Shown piece by piece: positions 60,623-64,000 of a stretch of 64,000 nt of DNA. The DNA comes from Mycobacterium sp. IS-836. Its GTDB lineage: Bacteria > Actinomycetota > Actinomycetes > Mycobacteriales > Mycobacteriaceae. The position numbers and the translations under genes were made by a program. Below the pieces are notes generated by a model. That model was not told where the DNA came from. It saw only the letters and a program-made list of their open reading frames with translations, and made no database searches. The first letter of the stretch is position 1. Every line of letters starts with the position of its first letter. The DNA is taken from positions 152,107-216,106 of the forward strand of contig NZ_MBEU01000009.1 in NCBI RefSeq assembly GCF_001954275.1, written 5' to 3'.

Positions 60623-62712
60623 GCGATGCCCCCCGCCGCGGTCGGCATCGGCTCGACGGTGCCCTCGCGCAGATGCAGGGTGCGCGGGCACAGCTCCTCC
60701 AGCCCGGCGAAGTCGTGTGAAATCACCACGACTGTCAGGCCCCGGTCGTGGCGCAGGTCTTCCAGCAGCCGCAGCAGGCCGCGCTGGCTGGCGGCGTCCA
60801 AACCCGCCAGCGGCTCGTCGAGGATCAAGGCGCGCGGCGAACACGCCAGCAGCCCGGCCAGCACGACACGGCGCATCTGGCCACCGCTGAGCTGGTCGAT
60901 GCCCCGCTTAGCGAGCGTGGGATCGAGCCCGACAACGCCCAAAGCGGTTGCGACCCGATCTTGGTCGAGGTGCGAAAAGCCCGCTGCCGAAGCCACTTCC
61001 AGGTCTACGCGGCTGCGCATCAACTGCAGCCTGGCCGCTTGGAACGACAACGCCACCGCGCCGACCTGCTCGTGGGTGGGCTTGCCGTCGATGAGGCAGG
61101 CGCCGGCCGTGGGGATGGTCAGGCCGGCCATGATCCACGCCAGCGTCGACTTACCCGACCCGTTGCCGCCATGGATGAGGACACCGTCTCCTTGCTCCAC
61201 CACGAAGTTGACGTCGCGCAGCGCGGTCTTGGCCCAGGGGGTGCCGCTGCCGTATTCGTGGCCGACGCCGATGAGTTCGATGACCGGCGTGTGCGGCCGG
61301 TGGTAGTCCACCGGGACAACGGGTGTCGGCGCGGCCGAGGTCTCGACCATGCCGGTGTTATCCGGCGAATCGCTGAGATCGATCCTGCGGTCCGCGGAAT
61401 CGGCCTCGTTGTTGTAATGCGTGATGTGCACCAGCGCCGTGCGGTGCCGCGCGGTGAGGCCGGAGAGCACACCCAACAACGCGTCTCGGCCCTGCTGGTC
61501 GACCATGGTGGTGACCTCGTCGGCGATCAGCAGTGCCGGCTCCCGGGCCAGCGCCGCGGCGAGCGCCAGGCGCTGCAGTTCGCCGCCGGACAGGCTTCCG
61601 GTGTCGCGCTCGGCGAGTGCCTCGAGGCCGACCTCGCTGAGCAATCGGTTCACGTCGATTTCGGTGCCCGGCGGCAAGCCCCACACCACGTCGTCGGCCA
61701 CCCGGGTGCCCAGGACCTGGCTTTCGGGGTGCTGCAAAACGAGGGCCGTGCCGCCGAGCTCGCCCAGACCCACCGCGCCCGGTCGCTCCACGCTGCCCGA
61801 CGTCGGTGGGCGGCCAGCCAGGATCAGCATCAGCGTGGTCTTCCCGGAGCCGTTGGCCCCGGTGATGGCCACGTGCTCCCCAACCTTCAGGTCCAGGCTG
61901 ATCTCGCGCAGCGCGTCTTGGCCGGCGCCGGGGTAACGGAAGCGCACCCGATCCAGCCGCACGGGAACCGGTCCGACCGATGCGTCGCCCTCACCTCCGT
62001 CCCACGCCTCCAATTTGTGCACATCGGGCAGGCCGCGCATCCGCTCCAGCAGACGGGAGAGCGCCCACCAGCCGATCAACGACACGACCATGATTCCGAG
62101 GCCGTAGTAGGCCACCATCCACCACTGCCAGTAGCCCAATGCCCAGGAGAAATACCGCATCAGCGCATCGGCGGGCCGCTGCAGATGCACGCGTCCCAGG
62201 AAGGACGCGACCCCGTGCACGTTCGAGGTCATCACGTCGAAAATCAGGTGCCGCAACCGGGTCATGACGGTCAGCGCGCCGACCGACAGCACGCCGAAGG
62301 CGACCCCCGCGATCAACGACGAGACGACCACCGTGAATGTGCCCCGGCCCCTGCGCTTGACGACTCCGGTCAGCCCGCCGATGTAGGCACAGTGGATGAC
62401 CGTCATCAAACCGCCCAACCCGGCGATCAGGAAGGCGATCATCCCGGCGGCAACCGTCGCCGCGAGCAACACCCGCAGCCGATAACGGTAGGCGAGCAGC
62501 CCGGTGGGCACGGTGCCCAGCAAGGCCAATCCCGCCGCGAACGGGATGACGACGGAAATGATTGCGATGACCGCACACAGCGCGCCCATGACCGAGGCTT
62601 GCGCCAATTCGACCGGACGCAGCGACCCACCCCGACGGCCTACCCGGGGAGATCTCGGAACGGTCACCCTAACGATTCTGCCAGGCCGCGACGCCAAGTC
62701 CGCGCAGCACAC
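60619..62712 (-). CDS. Fused ECF transporter: S-like membrane domain plus two ATPases (Rv2326c-like)
   Basis: A 697-residue fusion. The N-terminal part (about 35-225) has six or so helices and resembles an ECF substrate-binding S protein. The first ATPase (about 250-450) has GANGSGKT (285-292), LSGGELQR and LLIADEV. The second (about 475-690) has [16 protein letters not shown] and [11 protein letters not shown]. With EcfT it completes a whole importer in two genes. The length equals my memory of Rv2326c. Start GTG 62712; GTG 62664 is an alternative. The substrate is unknown. Confidence 0.92.
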   Translation of the reverse strand: MCCADLASRPGRIVRVTVPRSPRVGRRGGSLRPVELAQASVMGALCAVIAIISVVIPFAAGLALLGTVPTGLLAYRYRLRVLLAATVAAGMIAFLIAGLGGLMTVIHCAYIGGLTGVVKRRGRGTFTVVVSSLIAGVAFGVLSVGALTVMTRLRHLIFDVMTSNVHGVASFLGRVHLQRPADALMRYFSWALGYWQWWMVAYYGLGIMVVSLIGWWALSRLLERMRGLPDVHKLEAWDGGEGDASVGPVPVRLDRVRFRYPGAGQDALREISLDLKVGEHVAITGANGSGKTTLMLILAGRPPTSGSVERPGAVGLGELGGTALVLQHPESQVLGTRVADDVVWGLPPGTEIDVNRLLSEVGLEALAERDTGSLSGGELQRLALAAALAREPALLIADEVTTMVDQQGRDALLGVLSGLTARHRTALVHITHYNNEADSADRRIDLSDSPDNTGMVETSAAPTPVVPVDYHRPHTPVIELIGVGHEYGSGTPWAKTALRDVNFVVEQGDGVLIHGGNGSGKSTLAWIMAGLTIPTAGACLIDGKPTHEQVGAVALSFQAARLQLMRSRVDLEVASAAGFSHLDQDRVATALGVVGLDPTLAKRGIDQLSGGQMRRVVLAGLLACSPRALILDEPLAGLDAASQRGLLRLLEDLRHDRGLTVVVISHDFAGLEELCPRTLHLREGTVEPMPTAAGGIA

Positions 62713-62744
62713 AGACGGATATCAGGGTGTCCACGGTTCCGCTC

Positions 62745-62763
62745 GCTTAGCAAAGCTATGCAA
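62745..62763. promoter_or_regulatory. Possible MarR operator
   Basis: Direct repeats GCTTAGCAA (62745) and GCTATGCAA (62755) lie at ten-base spacing; TAGCAAAGCTA (62748-62758) within them is a palindrome. The site is 11 bases before the MarR start and 33 bases before the divergent ECF gene start, a usual place for autoregulation of both. Confidence 0.5.
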
Positions 62764-62773
62764 CGATGTAGGT

Positions 62774-63271
62774 ATGAATGCATCCGCCGCCAACCACACC
62801 GATGTCGTTGACGCCGCAAACACCGATCCCCAGCCTGGCCTGGGAGCAGACCTGCTCGCCGTCGTCGCGCGCCTCAATCGCCTGGCCACCCAGCGCATCC
62901 AAATGCCGTTGCCCGCCGCGCAGGCCAGGCTGCTGGCCACCATCGAAGTAAACGGAGAAGCCCGCATCGGCGATCTGGCCGCCGTCGACCACTGCTCGCA
63001 GCCCACGATGACCACGCAGGTGCGCCGCCTCGAGGACGCCGGCCTGGTCACCCGAACCGTCGACCCCGGGGATGCCCGGGCGGTCCGCATTCGCATCACG
63101 AATGAGGGATTGCGCACGCTCAACGCCGTGCGGGCCGACCGCGCGGCCGCGATCGAACCGCAACTGGCCCTGCTCGAGCCGTCCGACCGCCAGGTGCTGT
63201 CCGATGCGGTCGACGTGTTGCGCCGACTACTCGACAATGCGGCGGCCGCGCCGCGTCGGAACACCCTGTGA
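62774..63271 (+). CDS. MarR-family regulator (Rv2327-like)
   Basis: A 165-residue winged-helix regulator: ARLLATIEVNGEARIGDLAAVDHCSQPTMT is the HTH, LEDAGLVTRTVDPGDARAVRIRIT the wing with the DxRxxxxxLT-like signature, and helices at both ends form the dimer. It is divergent from the ECF transporter operon and probably controls it and itself. Equivalent to Rv2327. Confidence 0.92.
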   Translation: MNASAANHTDVVDAANTDPQPGLGADLLAVVARLNRLATQRIQMPLPAAQARLLATIEVNGEARIGDLAAVDHCSQPTMTTQVRRLEDAGLVTRTVDPGDARAVRIRITNEGLRTLNAVRADRAAAIEPQLALLEPSDRQVLSDAVDVLRRLLDNAAAAPRRNTL

Positions 63272-63389
63272 TCGGCTTGATCGGCGCCGGGTGGATCGCC
63301 GACCCGCAACGGGTAGACACTGGATCAATCCCCGATTGGTCTGAAGACAAGATCAATTCCGTCTGACCGGCGACGAAAGGTGGCGTTCG

Positions 63390-63947
63390 ATGCGGCCCGA
63401 GGCTTCCGCCGTGCCAGCCTCCCCGCTCACCGTATGGGTCGGATCGATGCGGTACGTCTTCCCGCCGGGCCGCGACGTGGTCGTGGGCTACGGCGCCGGG
63501 GCCGACATTCCGCTGGAGCAACTCGGGGGGCCCCCGCCGCAGGCGCCTCGCCCGGAGGTTCTGCTGCGGTTCCTGGGCACGCACTGGGTGGCCATCGACA
63601 AGAGCCGCAGCGGCATCTTCAGCAACGGGTTCCGGGTGCCGGCCGTCGATATCCACGACGGGCAGGCGATCACGCTCGGTGATCCGCAGCACGGTCCCCG
63701 GCTGGTTTTTCAGATCGCGCCGCCGGTCGCGCCGCCGGGCGGGCCGTCGGGGCCGCATCAGGGCCCGGCCCACCCACCGCCTGCCCCGACACAGCGCGAC
63801 ACCGGACCCATGCGGATACCCACCCACTCGCACGAGGTTGAGCAACCTCCGCAGCCGGCGCCGCCGCCGGTTCGGCCGTTCGCGCCGCCGGTGCCACCCG
63901 TCGGGCCGGCCGCCGCGCCCGCGCGGAAGCCGAACGGGCCGAGCTGA
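63390..63947 (+). CDS. FHA-domain protein with Pro-rich tail (Rv1747-type FHA)
   Basis: A 185-residue product. An N-terminal FHA domain (about 12-108; VWVGSMRYVFPPGRDVVVG, EVLLRFLGTHWVAIDKSRSG, NGFRVPAVDIHDGQAI) is followed by a Pro/Ala-rich tail. It resembles the first FHA domain of the ABC transporter Rv1747, although the canonical SxxH loop is replaced by PRPEV, so phosphothreonine binding is doubtful. The frame ends shortly before an overlapping frame that looks helical. The gene may be truncated by a frameshift or may be complete and followed by another gene. Confidence 0.7.
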   Translation: MRPEASAVPASPLTVWVGSMRYVFPPGRDVVVGYGAGADIPLEQLGGPPPQAPRPEVLLRFLGTHWVAIDKSRSGIFSNGFRVPAVDIHDGQAITLGDPQHGPRLVFQIAPPVAPPGGPSGPHQGPAHPPPAPTQRDTGPMRIPTHSHEVEQPPQPAPPPVRPFAPPVPPVGPAAAPARKPNGPS

Positions 63948-64000
63948 TCGGCATGCTCGTCGACCTCGGCCTGACCGAGAAAACCGCCCAGCTCGCCACC
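63923..64000 (+). other. Open alternative frame at the window edge
   Basis: In a different frame from the FHA gene the end of the window reads AEAERAELIGMLVDLGLTEK and continues off the edge, with an ATG at 63953. It looks like real helical protein sequence. It is either the start of the next gene or the continuation of the FHA protein after a frameshift. Confidence 0.35.

Noticed and set aside
60748..62811. Long plus-strand frame opposite the ECF fusion gene
   Set aside because: It has no recognisable motif, and the opposite strand encodes intact Walker and signature motifs.

Overview
The window is high-GC actinobacterial DNA and almost certainly comes from a Mycobacterium, most likely a non-tuberculous one. 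The evidence is protein-level recognition of mycobacterial families (HtpG, MPT64-like, EmbR-like, UspABC, DUF732, LpqD-like, Rv2079/LppJ-like) and a right-hand block (about 45.5-63.3 kb) whose gene order matches my memory of M. tuberculosis Rv2313c-Rv2327. Species cannot be fixed from the sequence alone.

Layout. 0-6.2 kb: exported protein, thiolase, DoxX-like and DMT-like membrane proteins, an acyl-CoA ligase/thioesterase pair that overlaps by ATGA, and a VOC protein. 6.4-9.4 kb: a two-gene operon pairing an MgtE-N/CBS protein with an NRAMP-related transporter. 9.4-12.2 kb: lipoprotein, small conserved protein, htpG. 12.5-18.5 kb: two exported Gly-Pro-Gly repeat proteins flanking a DUF1023 hydrolase/lipoprotein pair, an LLM oxidoreductase, a histidine-phosphatase lipoprotein and a methyltransferase. 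18.7-27.2 kb: a signalling cluster with a BrkB-type membrane protein, an EmbR-like SARP/FHA regulator, a receptor Ser/Thr kinase and five exported proteins, including two paralogous propeller-like proteins, an NHL lipoprotein and an MPT64-like protein. 27.3-34.9 kb: LAS peptidase and S51 peptidase, a GAF/PP2C/HATPase hub with its STAS partner, TPM-domain protein, GH6 cellulase, excalibur protein, glutathione peroxidase and DUF732 protein. 35-45 kb: duplicated sensor-domain protein, a TetR/SDR/Ddn unit, several small enzymes, type III glutamine synthetase, cytochrome P450 and a CaxA-type exchanger. This stretch ends at a transposase remnant, a repeat array and a CAT-anticodon tRNA.

45.5-63.3 kb is conserved core: CMD protein, PmbA/TldD protease, UspABC sugar importer, a coupled arginine-catabolic operon (guanidine hydrolase, ornithine aminotransferase, amino-acid permease, universal stress protein) with a divergent AsnC regulator, a sulfatase/SRPBCC/ECF-transporter operon and a MarR regulator. 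The window closes in an FHA protein whose reading frame breaks near the edge.

How it works together. Many genes are translationally coupled through ATGA, GTGA or TGATG overlaps: thioesterase-ligase, MgtE-N/NRAMP, kinase with a possible EmbR-like start, LAS peptidase-S51, PP2C-STAS, TldD-PmbA, the arginine genes and the ECF genes. The most distinctive candidate systems are the kinase/SARP/exported-propeller cluster, with 11-bp-phased heptamer repeats in its control regions, and the DUF1023 hydrolase plus lipoprotein, which resembles type VII effector/immunity pairs. Family names rest on motif recognition by eye, not on database searches.
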